Origin: Moraxellaceae bacterium
GTDB taxonomy: Bacteria; Pseudomonadota; Gammaproteobacteria; Pseudomonadales; Moraxellaceae
Direction: 5' to 3'
Assembly: GCA_030646295.1 (NCBI GenBank)
Contig: JAUSND010000024.1
Coordinates: 62,001-126,000, forward strand
Length of the DNA stretch: 64,000 nucleotides
The notes under the pieces are model-generated. The model was given only the letters and a program-made list of their open reading frames with translations. It made no database searches and was not told where the DNA came from. The first letter of the stretch is position 1; every line of letters starts with the position of its first letter. Both the position numbers and the translations under genes were made by a program. Below are positions 18,301 through 26,544 of the stretch, piece by piece.

Positions 18301-20304
18301 GATACTGAAACTGCAACTACCCCCTGCCGTTGCCAGCACACCACCGGTCAGGCGCAAACCGGGGGCCCCGGCTGCCAGTGCGGATGCCGTCGAGCCATCC
18401 CATGACTCGACTGTACCGCCACACGCCGCCACCGGCGTCAGCGCAATCGGCGATGCCAGAACCAGCCCCGACGGGAACAGGTCCGTGAATGCCAGCGACG
18501 TGATGCCGACAGAACCATTATTGGTAATCACGAAACTCAGTGTGGTCACGCCACCCACGGGAATCGTGGCCGCCGCAAATGACTTGCTGATGGTGGGCAG
18601 TGTTGTGAACGTGACGCTGGCAGCCGCACTGTTGCCCGTACCACCATTACTCGACGTCACCGTGCCCGTGGTATTGGTGTAGGTCGCAGGGCTTGCGGAC
18701 GTGGTGTCTGCCGTGACCGTACAACTGCTGCCTGCGGGCAAGGATGCACCTGTCAGTACAATGCTGTTGCCGCTCACGGTCAGCGTACCCGCCGCACAGG
18801 TCGTCACTACACCGGCCGGATTGATGTTGATCAGCCCGGCAGGATAGGTGTCGGTAAAGGACACACTGTTCAATGCATGCGCCGCATTGTTGTTGGTCAG
18901 TGTGATCACCATCTGGCTGCTGCCATTCACGGCGCGTGCCGTTGGCGTAAATGACTTGGCAATTACTGGCGCACTCAGGACCACGGTGGTGGCCACCGCC
19001 GGCACATAATCGCCGGTACTGAGTGTGGTATCGATGATGGTACTGCCCAGACGGGCCGAAGCCTGATTGACATAGGTGCCCGGCGCGGCAGCGATATCCG
19101 CCTGGAAGACAAGATCACGCGTACTGTTGGCCGGAATGCTGAAGGACGACGACCATATCCGGTCAGACCCGGAGACCACCGGATCAGGCAGGGCAATACC
19201 GCTGAATGACGACGATCCGGCAACATAGGTGACACCCGCAGGCAGCGTGTCATAGATGCTGTCGAGGTTGGCCGGATCAGAGCCACTGTTGCGCACACGG
19301 ACTGTGTAGGTGACACGGCCGCCCTGTGCCGGCAGGGTGGCATCACTGACCAGCTTGTCAGAAACCGTGAGCGTGTTGGTCGCCGGTTCGATTGGCAACA
19401 GGCCTCCGCCAGAGTAGGCGCCATTGGTGGTACTGGTGTGCTTGATCTGGGTACCGCTGGCGATATAGCCAATCGGTGACAGCGTTGTCGTGACCGACGT
19501 GGTACTGGCTGCACGAAAATAATAGGTCGCCTTGTAGCTGGTCGTGCTGGAGGCAGACAGTACCGGAATGTAAAGCTGGTTATCGTAGGAGCCGGAATTG
19601 CCGCCCGTCAGCGCAATATTCGAACCAATCATTTCATAGGCATCGGCACGCCAGTCCTGCAGTGATGCAGCCGTGAATGCCAAGGGGCCTGCCTGCGCGC
19701 CAGCGCAAGTGGACGGGGGGTTCACACACCCTATGGTACCGGTATCACCCTCCACCACCATGGTGATGATGCCGCCTAGCACCCCGGGATTGGGTCCGGA
19801 AAAAATCACACTGACCGTATTCGGGTTGGCCTGGATCACCGTATTGTCAATCGAGACCGAGAATGACTGCGATGCCAGCTGGCTGGCACCGATCAGCGCA
19901 GGATCGCGGTCGTAGATGCGGACACTATAGCCCTGTCCCGCCAGCGTACTGCCCGAAAAGGAAGAGCACACATAGAAGAACGCAGCCTTGCTCTCTCCTG
20001 CATAGAAAGAACCAAAATGAAATTTTCCATCCTCATAACTGCCACTCCCCAGAGACGATGAAAAGGTGTCGATGCGGGTCCAGGCATCGGTCACTGCGGT
20101 CGTACTGGTGACCCTGAAGGACTCGTAATTGCAGTAAAGATTCTTGGCAGAGTCCGTGTAGAAAACCGGCGATGATGTCTTGGTAATGCTGAACGCAGCC
20201 CAGGCAGGTGTCGCCAGCAGGAACAGCAGTGAACACAGCCAGACCAGAAGGCCCGGCATGACTCTGGCTGCAAATGACTTGTTCATTGTGTGATCACATT
20301 TCAT
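15364..20304 (-). CDS. Giant secreted repeat protein (DUF11-like, 1646 aa)
   Basis: This exported 1646-residue protein has a signal peptide (hydrophobic segment VMPGLLVWLCSLLFLLATPA, cleavage near AWA|AFS). Residues about 27-310 form a unique N-terminal region with several Cys. Residues about 315-445 form a DUF11-type domain (TYTVRVRNSGSDPANL). Residues about 447-1490 hold eight tandem modules of 125-140 residues, and a final DUF11-like domain ends in EFIFRVRIK. Each module contains KSF/KTF near its start, FTDTYPAG-type loops and two Cys. No LPXTG, autotransporter or PEP-CTERM sorting signal is visible. It begins at an ATGA overlapping the stop of the 2045-residue barrel gene, so the two are coupled; Met7 (20286) is an alternative start. 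Function is unknown; an extracellular rod or adhesin is my inference. Confidence 0.85.
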   Translation of the reverse strand: MKCDHTMNKSFAARVMPGLLVWLCSLLFLLATPAWAAFSITKTSSPVFYTDSAKNLYCNYESFRVTSTTAVTDAWTRIDTFSSSLGSGSYEDGKFHFGSFYAGESKAAFFYVCSSFSGSTLAGQGYSVRIYDRDPALIGASQLASQSFSVSIDNTVIQANPNTVSVIFSGPNPGVLGGIITMVVEGDTGTIGCVNPPSTCAGAQAGPLAFTAASLQDWRADAYEMIGSNIALTGGNSGSYDNQLYIPVLSASSTTSYKATYYFRAASTTSVTTTLSPIGYIASGTQIKHTSTTNGAYSGGGLLPIEPATNTLTVSDKLVSDATLPAQGGRVTYTVRVRNSGSDPANLDSIYDTLPAGVTYVAGSSSFSGIALPDPVVSGSDRIWSSSFSIPANSTRDLVFQADIAAAPGTYVNQASARLGSTIIDTTLSTGDYVPAVATTVVLSAPVIAKSFTPTARAVNGSSQMVITLTNNNAAHALNSVSFTDTYPAGLININPAGVVTTCAAGTLTVSGNSIVLTGASLPAGSSCTVTADTTSASPATYTNTTGTVTSSNGGTGNSAAASVTFTTLPTISKSFAAATIPVGGVTTLSFVITNNGSVGITSLAFTDLFPSGLVLASPIALTPVAACGGTVESWDGSTASALAAGAPGLRLTGGVLATAGGSCSFSINVTAAAAANHDNTTSGVSSSLGTTGPVSNTASLRVLAPPVPAKSFSPSTIGRGQSSRLIVTLTNPNPVAITGAAFTDTYPANLLNAAAPSPGGSCGGIVTAAAGGGSLVLSGGTIPASGSCTVEANVTSDVVNVSGYVNTLAAGAVSSGNAGSSTVPASATLIVNATPTLTKSFSFDVAAATTTMTLTITNNHTAGISGLSFTDVFPSGMLVDSPLTGTTSCGGTLEGWNGSTASTLAANAAGIRLTGGAIAGAYPASCSITLRIRVTSGGVYQNQTSGVAMTAPFTGTGSVSNIATLIAPIVIKTFTPNTVGANDLSRMELQITNPSPSTALTGLAISDTYPAGNLSTGVFMQNAPTPNATSSCGGTLTAAASTSSLSLAGGSLAAGQSCLLAVDVRANPGTVPDTYYNVTGRVRSGQGIGSTAADALYIVRAPTITKSFLSSPVTLSAGSATSVMRLVLESNHTATINGVSFTDTFPAAPAQMRYVNTVSNGCGGTLTDALGAALVANSSVGLRLSAVTLTAGQLCTLDVTVSVPAAGTYFNQTSGATATTSGFTSPGPASNIASLVANLSAPTVSKSFAVAQAGVNVPVTMTITLTNPNTEVVTGVNLTDAYPGTLVNAPAPALGNSCGGSATAAAGTASLALVAGSIPASGSCTITVSVLASAAGALTNSTGAVISANANAATAATASITFLLPPTVAKSFSPASLYTGEASLLTITLTNPNALAISGAAFTDTYPAGLVNAVVPGAATTCSGGAVTAASGGSALALSGATLAASSSCTVTVSVRSTVAGVYQNNTGVVTTTNAGSGASASATLTVVMPLPALSVLKMVAVVSDPVNGTVNPKSIPGALSAYSIRITNSGPGTVDNNTLIVSDPLPVNVELFVGDFDGAGLGPVTFVDSTPGSGLSWVYTAPGNMADGIDFSNDNGVTWTYVPVPDGNGYDSAVTHIRLKPQGVMSAAGATNPYAEFIFRVRIK
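15820..18965 (-). repeat. Eight tandem Cys-paired protein modules
   Basis: Inside the 1646-residue protein, modules begin near residues 450, 572, 711, 841, 972, 1107, 1246 and 1371. Two types alternate in order A-B-A-B-A-B-A-A. Type A has CGG-x-(V/T)TAAAG followed by SGG-x-IPASGSC. Type B (modules 2 and 4, and module 6 more loosely) has CGGT-x-E-x-W-x-GSTAS-x-LAA before the second Cys. Boundaries are approximate because they were read by eye. Confidence 0.8.
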
Positions 20305-23300
20305 GGTGCCACCTTGTCCGTCGCAACCATGTCCTGGCCACGTCGGCTGAAGCTGTTCTGGTCAAACTTGAAGCGCAGCTGCAGGTAAGGACCCGCTGCC
20401 GTGTAGCGCGCTGCATCAAAATCACGATCGGTAAAGCCGCGGAAGTTATAGCCCAGTGTTATCCAGCCGTTGGTCACCGGCGACACGCCAACCATGGGCC
20501 CGACGGAGTAGGCATGATTCCCGGCGCTCCACGCATTGAGCGAGCTGGCCTGCACGCCGACATCCAGCCAGTTCCTGATATCGTGCCGCACCTCCACACC
20601 GAGCAAATCGGTGTAGCCGGAATACTCCTCGCCATCAAATGTATCCAGCGCATACTTGGCACCATAGTAGAGCGACCACTGGTTTCGCTCGTAACGGCGG
20701 AACAGGTTGCCCTGGCGATCCTTGTCCGTCCATTCACGCGATACCCGGTTAAGCGCCAGATTATTGATGATGCGACGGGTGCTGGCATTGTTGGCGATCA
20801 GGCTGTTGCTACCGAACATTCCGCTGCCTGCCACGCCGCTGCCGCTCTCGATGTCTTCGTAGCGGAACTCCAGACGGTCCAGGATGGACCACTGGACACC
20901 TAGCGGGCGCCATGCCCAGGACAGGTCCAGACTGGCCAGCAAGCCGTTGGCACCGGAGTCTTCTTCGGTACGGAACATTTCAGCCGTCGATGCAAAGGCC
21001 ACGCCGGACATCGCCTGCCGCAGGAAATTGGTCACCAGCCCGTAACGGTCCGTAGTTTCGCCGTTGCGGGTTTCTGCGCGGCCATTCCAGCTCCAGATGC
21101 TTTCACGGTAGGTGGCACCGGCACTGAAGGCATTGAAGTCTTCGGTAAGCCCCACGGAGGAGTTAAGGGTGCCGCCCGGCGTCACCGGATGTGCCGGATT
21201 GATGACGAGTACCGGCTTGCCGGAATCATTGAAGGTATGGCTGCTGTCGGCACTGAAATCCAGACCCCACTTGTCCGTCAACAACACGGCCTGGGTCAGG
21301 CCAAACTGGCCGAATGTCCGCGGGCCGTTTTCACTCATCTGGCTCTGGTTCAGGGTACTGTCCAGACGGGCGCCCTTCCACGGCATCAGCTGGATACCGG
21401 CGCGCGTGGTGCTGGTATCAAACGAGCCACCGTCCGTGAGTTCCTGACCGATCAGCAGACGGGCACTGTCTGTCAGCGCATACCCCGCACCAAACACATA
21501 ACGATTGGGGAAGTCGACGCTGTCACTGGTGCCACCCAGTGACGTGTCGGCCTGCGCACTCAGCTCAAGCTTGCGGTTCATGAAGAAACGATTGGCAGAG
21601 ACAGTGGCCTGTTCGGAGCGGAAGTCCTGCCCTGCCAGTGTGCCACTGCCGGCGGCATCATTGACGACCTGTGCGCCCACACCAACACCACCGCGATCCG
21701 TCTGGTACTGCAGTTTGCCCTGTATGGCATCACGGGTATCCGACGTGCTCAGGTTTTCTTCATTGTAGATCTGGCCCAAAACCGACCAGTTGCCGCCCAG
21801 ACGCACCTGGCCATCCGCACCGATTTTTTGCTGACCGCTTTCTGCTGCATTCTGCTGGCTGACGCCAAAACCGCTGTCCTGACGACGCGCATACAGCAGC
21901 GCATCAATCTTGCCGGTGTGATGTTCCAGCTCGGCCAGCCAGGCCTGACCATCCGGCGACAACTGCCCCTGCTGACCCTCACTGAACGCCGCTTCAACAC
22001 GCAATTCGGAATCTGCTGCCAGCTTAACTTTGAGGTCGGCACCATTGAGGTCGGTGGCACCCAGACTGTTTTCATCGCGCAGGGCAGAAACCCCCACCGT
22101 CACCTTGTCGCCGTTGAGGTTCATCGCCACACGGCCACCGGCATTCAGGTATTCGTCGGCCACACCGAACGTTTCGTACTCGGCCACGATGAACACAGGA
22201 TTGAAGCTGGTGTCACGACTGTTGACCGGCTGACGGAAAAACAGGGTGCCGGCGCTGTAATCAATGTCGTAATCGATATGACGCATCAGTGTGCGGCTTT
22301 GCAGGATGTTCTGGCTATGCAGGCGATCGCGCGTCTCGATGCGGATCTGCTCGCCGTTCAGGACAATGCCACGATTGGACAGGCGATACAGTCCGGAGGT
22401 GCCATCGCCCTGAATTTCATCACGGGCAAAATTCTGTGGCGTTTCGGCAGCGAACACGATGAAGTTCACGGGGCCACTGGCATTTTCTGCCTTGATACCG
22501 TTCAGGGTACGGCTGTAACGCGACAGCTGGGTCTGGCCCAGGCCGGTTTCAAAATCACCAAACAACGCATAGAACTGGCCACGCTCCATCTTCAGGTACA
22601 GCTTTTCCTGACTGGCCGCGTCGTAACGCTGCTCGGCACCATCACCGTACAGCGTGTAGTACTCGTTCGGATCAATCGTGGACAGCAAGCCTTCATTGTC
22701 ACGTTTTTTGTCGCTGTCAAACGCCATGGTCAACAACCATTTGCCCAGCACGCGGCCCTTGGCATACAGGCTGACCTGGCTGTCGCTCCAGGCACCCTCT
22801 TCCACACCTTCATCCAGCAGCGGCTGCACATTGTCCTTGAGTGTGTTGTAACCGACCGTGCCCTCGGCAAAACCCACTACGACCCAGTCGCGCGCACGCG
22901 GCTCCAGCCAGACACGCACGTCCTGACGACGGGAGGTATTCGGGCCGGTCTGGAAGGTGAGGGAAACTACCGCCGCACCCGACTCTGTCGTTGGGGCCAG
23001 TTCGACATAGGCGATACCGTTGTCGCCCTCGATCTGGTAATGCGGCTGGAAGCGCTCCATGCCTGCCAGCTGACGTTCCTGCTCACGCTGCACCTGCTCC
23101 CATGAAACATAGGGAGCACTGAGATCCAGCGGACCGGTGACACCGGCACGCACCGGCTTGCCATCCCGATCCAGCAAACGGATGGCCAGTACCGGACGGT
23201 TAATGCCGTCCGCCATCAGGATGGACTGCTCGGGCACCAGCTCGGCACGTACCGGCGCATTGGCATAATGAATGACGCGCTCAAGGCTGGTCACCGTGCT

Positions 23301-26300
23301 GCCATCTGCCGCCTGAATGTCTGCCTTGAAGCGATTGGCACCATCCTTCAGCGGCACACCGCGCCAGACACTGACGGCCGATTTGCGATCAGGACTGTTC
23401 TGGACACCATCAAAATTCAGCGCACTGACCACCAGACCATCAGGCCCCCGGAGAATCACGGATTCGCCCGGGGCATGCCGGATGGCAATGCGCACCGCCG
23501 GAGAACGGGGATTGTGATCTTCGGCCGGGAACAGCCACACCGGCTCCGATGCCCTGGCGCTGAACCAGTCATTGCTGGCGCCGCTGGCAGCCACATCATC
23601 CAGTGTGGCAAGACGCTCTTTCTGGCGTGCCTGCATGTCCGCCGGCAACGTCGGCCGGGCCGCACCACTGACGGCCACCCTGGCATATTCGCTTTCTGCC
23701 GTGGAGCTGACCACATTGCTTGCAGCTGGGGCAGCAACCACCTCTGACAGCGCTGACACAGGCGCAACCGGTGCCGCCGTCATCGGACAGCTCAGACGGT
23801 TCTCGGCCGCCGGGGTCTGTGAGGACTTCCCGGGAATCGCCTCAAACCGAGCTAACGCCCTGGCGAGATAGGGAGCCTCGGGGCACTTTGTCGGCAGCAC
23901 CACCGGCATCTGCCGGCGCTGACGATGACTGACCAGAACATCGGTACGGCGATTCTTTGCCATGCCCAGTACAGAGTCATTGCTTACAACTGGTGCATCA
24001 GGTCCCCGTCCGGTTGCGGTCACCTGATAGGACGACAGCCCCAGCTCACGGGCCAGCGCCTCACCCACTGTGGCAGCACGCGCACGGGACAACTCATGAT
24101 TGTCTGCAAACGTCTTCTGGCAGCGCGGCGACAGCCGCTGGTTATCGGTATGCCCAACCAGCTCAATGGACTCGATATCCTGATCCTGCAGCTCATTTGC
24201 CAGTCGCTTCAGATCCGCCTGCACAGCGGCCGTCAGCTCGGCGCTGCAACTGTCAAACTTTGCATGCAGCGTATATTTCTTTGCATCGGACTCAACCGGG
24301 TCTTCGTATTTCACCTCGGGGCGCGAAGCAAACTCGATGACATGAGTCCATTTTCCCTGCTCCGCCCTGCCCAGAGTGAAGCTGGCCACACCACCGGCCA
24401 GATAAGGGTCAGCCACCGGCTTGCCATCCAGGCGTGCAGAGCCCGGCTCATACACGGTGCCCTGCGCCAGCATTGCCATCACTTTCAGGTTATCGACTGC
24501 AAGTGCACCGTTCACATCAATGCGATGCGTCAGCCCCTGCACCACCGCGCCCGTCTGCGATGAGCCTGCAGGCACGACATCCAGACGGCTTTGCATGCGG
24601 ATACCAACGTCGGCCGTGCGGGCGCGGGTATGAAAATCTGCACGCCACAAACCACCGCCTTTGACATCAACAAACTGCGAGAAATTGCGACCGGCAAAAC
24701 GGGTATTGTTTATGCAGGAAACCGGCTCCAGCCCACCGGGCAGGGTTTCCGCATCCAGTTGAACCACATGGGTACCAGGACGCACACCTTCAAAGTGGTA
24801 CTGGCCATCGGCATCCGTCACTACATAAGTGCCGTCTTCCAGCATGACACGGGCATTCGCCACGCCACGCAACTGGTCCCATGGCGTCGTACAGTCGCCG
24901 TCATACACACGACCGATAATCGTGAAGACACCACTGAACAGCGGCTCCTTGATACGCACCGCCACCCGCGCCACGTTCGAGACCATACCGCCCGCGTTAC
25001 CGGACGCCTGAGCAGAGTTAACTGCATCGCCAATGGTGATACCTGCACCCAGCATGACGACATAACTGATCTGCGCAGTACCTGATGGCGCCAGATTACC
25101 CAGCACAATACTGAGCGTACGGCTGTCGGCAGCAACCACCGGATCAGGCTGCTTTACCCCATTGATGATGAGGGAGCCGGACTGGTACCTCATGCCGAAA
25201 GGCAAGCGGTCTGTCACGGTCACTGCAGTGGCCGTCAGTGCAGCATCCGTGTTCTGCACGCTCAGGCGGTACTGCAGGAAATCACCCGCAGTCGCTTCGG
25301 TTTTCGACACCGACTTCTGCATGACCAGACCAGGTGCCATCGGGTCAATCGGAATATCAATGTTCAGGGCCGGGCCGGGCAGTACAACAAACACATCACT
25401 GTATGAGCCGGCCCCAATGGCGTAGGGGCCTGTCGGCCCGTCCGGCAAACTGCCTGCCGCAACAGTAGAGGGGGCAACATAGCCGCCAGGTGGCGTCACC
25501 ACAAAACGGTAGCTGCCCGGGCGCACAAACGGAAAACGGAAACCGCCCGTTGGCAGGTTGTAAACAAAACCACTGCTGTCCGTGATGGTTCCGCCCGTCA
25601 CCACCGTGGCAGGATATGTACTGATGCCATCATCACCAAACACCTGTGCAGGAAGCCCGGTAACGGTATTGATGATGGTGACCGAGGCACCGTCAACCGG
25701 CAGGCCAGTGACGGAGTCAAAGACAATGCCAAACGGGTCCACGAGAGCAACCGTCACTGACGTGTCTGGCGGATAGAAAATATCCTGATAATCAACCGTC
25801 AGCGTACTGTTGACGGCAACAGTCAGACGGCCGTCCATCGAAGTCACCGCCTGTGCGGGCGACACAGTTTGTATGACGACCGCAAACACGCCCGTATTCG
25901 GCCCGGTTTCCTGCAAGCGCAGGATTTCGGTATCGCCCGTGCTGCTGGTGAGGCGAACCTCAATGATTTCGCGTACTGCGGGATCGGTATTGCGATTGGC
26001 ATCCGCCAGCGTAATGAAAACCGGCTCCCCCGCATGAAAAACAGTGGTCTGCCGGACATCAATGGCGGCCGCAAGACTGATGGCATTGCCACTCAGGTCT
26101 ACTGGTGCGGGCAGCAGCTGAAAACCACCACTGCCGGTATCGTCAAACTCGCCCAATGCAAACGGAATCGCCACACTCCCCGTCACGCCGGGAGCATATT
26201 GATAAAATGTCACCGTGGATGGTGATGGCGGTGGAACTTTCAGCAATGTCGTCGTATTGGATGTCAGGGTAACGGGAAGCCCCCCTGCATTCGTGAACGA

Positions 26301-26438
26301 TGCGCTTGCCGTATTCAGGACTTCTGCTGCGCCCGCCACAAACGGCAGCAGCCCGCTTGCCAGAACTGCCGCGCACACAAGGCGCAGCAGTTCTGGCAAG
26401 CAGGCCGAACGCAGTAATGTCCTGACAAATCTGATCAT
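20301..26438 (-). CDS. Giant OmpA-domain / beta-barrel surface protein (2045 aa)
   Basis: This predicted outer-membrane protein has an unusual order of parts. A signal peptide (residues about 1-37) is followed by a short module shared with two neighbours (NTASASFTNAGGLPVTLTSN). Mixed beta domains follow, then a DUF11 domain (about 366-480, SVSKTEATAGDFLQYRLSVQ), an SdrB/Cna-B-like domain (about 503-560, TDADGQYHFEGVRPGTHVVQ) and an OmpA-type peptidoglycan-binding domain (about 715-845, ELVGHTDN and NHELSRARAATV). A Pro/Ala-rich linker and Ig-like region lead to about 840 residues rich in amphipathic beta strands. The last strand-like segment, YLQLRFKF, is followed by a 22-residue polar tail. 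Export or anchoring of the co-encoded repeat proteins is a possible role, but inferred. Confidence 0.85.
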   Translation of the reverse strand: MIRFVRTLLRSACLPELLRLVCAAVLASGLLPFVAGAAEVLNTASASFTNAGGLPVTLTSNTTTLLKVPPPSPSTVTFYQYAPGVTGSVAIPFALGEFDDTGSGGFQLLPAPVDLSGNAISLAAAIDVRQTTVFHAGEPVFITLADANRNTDPAVREIIEVRLTSSTGDTEILRLQETGPNTGVFAVVIQTVSPAQAVTSMDGRLTVAVNSTLTVDYQDIFYPPDTSVTVALVDPFGIVFDSVTGLPVDGASVTIINTVTGLPAQVFGDDGISTYPATVVTGGTITDSSGFVYNLPTGGFRFPFVRPGSYRFVVTPPGGYVAPSTVAAGSLPDGPTGPYAIGAGSYSDVFVVLPGPALNIDIPIDPMAPGLVMQKSVSKTEATAGDFLQYRLSVQNTDAALTATAVTVTDRLPFGMRYQSGSLIINGVKQPDPVVAADSRTLSIVLGNLAPSGTAQISYVVMLGAGITIGDAVNSAQASGNAGGMVSNVARVAVRIKEPLFSGVFTIIGRVYDGDCTTPWDQLRGVANARVMLEDGTYVVTDADGQYHFEGVRPGTHVVQLDAETLPGGLEPVSCINNTRFAGRNFSQFVDVKGGGLWRADFHTRARTADVGIRMQSRLDVVPAGSSQTGAVVQGLTHRIDVNGALAVDNLKVMAMLAQGTVYEPGSARLDGKPVADPYLAGGVASFTLGRAEQGKWTHVIEFASRPEVKYEDPVESDAKKYTLHAKFDSCSAELTAAVQADLKRLANELQDQDIESIELVGHTDNQRLSPRCQKTFADNHELSRARAATVGEALARELGLSSYQVTATGRGPDAPVVSNDSVLGMAKNRRTDVLVSHRQRRQMPVVLPTKCPEAPYLARALARFEAIPGKSSQTPAAENRLSCPMTAAPVAPVSALSEVVAAPAASNVVSSTAESEYARVAVSGAARPTLPADMQARQKERLATLDDVAASGASNDWFSARASEPVWLFPAEDHNPRSPAVRIAIRHAPGESVILRGPDGLVVSALNFDGVQNSPDRKSAVSVWRGVPLKDGANRFKADIQAADGSTVTSLERVIHYANAPVRAELVPEQSILMADGINRPVLAIRLLDRDGKPVRAGVTGPLDLSAPYVSWEQVQREQERQLAGMERFQPHYQIEGDNGIAYVELAPTTESGAAVVSLTFQTGPNTSRRQDVRVWLEPRARDWVVVGFAEGTVGYNTLKDNVQPLLDEGVEEGAWSDSQVSLYAKGRVLGKWLLTMAFDSDKKRDNEGLLSTIDPNEYYTLYGDGAEQRYDAASQEKLYLKMERGQFYALFGDFETGLGQTQLSRYSRTLNGIKAENASGPVNFIVFAAETPQNFARDEIQGDGTSGLYRLSNRGIVLNGEQIRIETRDRLHSQNILQSRTLMRHIDYDIDYSAGTLFFRQPVNSRDTSFNPVFIVAEYETFGVADEYLNAGGRVAMNLNGDKVTVGVSALRDENSLGATDLNGADLKVKLAADSELRVEAAFSEGQQGQLSPDGQAWLAELEHHTGKIDALLYARRQDSGFGVSQQNAAESGQQKIGADGQVRLGGNWSVLGQIYNEENLSTSDTRDAIQGKLQYQTDRGGVGVGAQVVNDAAGSGTLAGQDFRSEQATVSANRFFMNRKLELSAQADTSLGGTSDSVDFPNRYVFGAGYALTDSARLLIGQELTDGGSFDTSTTRAGIQLMPWKGARLDSTLNQSQMSENGPRTFGQFGLTQAVLLTDKWGLDFSADSSHTFNDSGKPVLVINPAHPVTPGGTLNSSVGLTEDFNAFSAGATYRESIWSWNGRAETRNGETTDRYGLVTNFLRQAMSGVAFASTAEMFRTEEDSGANGLLASLDLSWAWRPLGVQWSILDRLEFRYEDIESGSGVAGSGMFGSNSLIANNASTRRIINNLALNRVSREWTDKDRQGNLFRRYERNQWSLYYGAKYALDTFDGEEYSGYTDLLGVEVRHDIRNWLDVGVQASSLNAWSAGNHAYSVGPMVGVSPVTNGWITLGYNFRGFTDRDFDAARYTAAGPYLQLRFKFDQNSFSRRGQDMVATDKVAP

Positions 26439-26481
26439 GTACTCACTTGCATCAGTGATAAAACCTGCCGTGGCTGGAGGG

Positions 26482-26514
26482 AGCTGGCCGGCCTGAACAT
26501 TTGGCCGGACAGCT
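26482..26514. other. Intergenic hairpin in the DUF11 operon
   Basis: Arms AGCTG-G-CCGGCC and GGCCGG-A-CAGCT pair with a single mismatch around a 9-nt loop. No T-run follows on the minus strand, so it is not a classic terminator. It lies in the 106-bp gap before the 2045-residue gene and could moderate read-through or protect the mRNA. Confidence 0.5.
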
Positions 26515-26544
26515 CATCCAGTTCCCTGAGCAAATCAGGACGAC

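Noticed and set aside
15364-20304. CRISPR or DNA-level satellite in the repeat protein gene
   Set aside because: The repetition is at protein level (125-140 residues per unit, diverged codons); no short identical DNA repeats with unique spacers.
21828-23105. 425-codon plus-strand frame inside the 2045-residue gene
   Set aside because: Antisense shadow; the minus-strand frame continues through it with beta-barrel pattern and conserved features.
26482-26514. Hairpin as rho-independent terminator
   Set aside because: No T-run follows on the transcribed strand; kept only as a structure.
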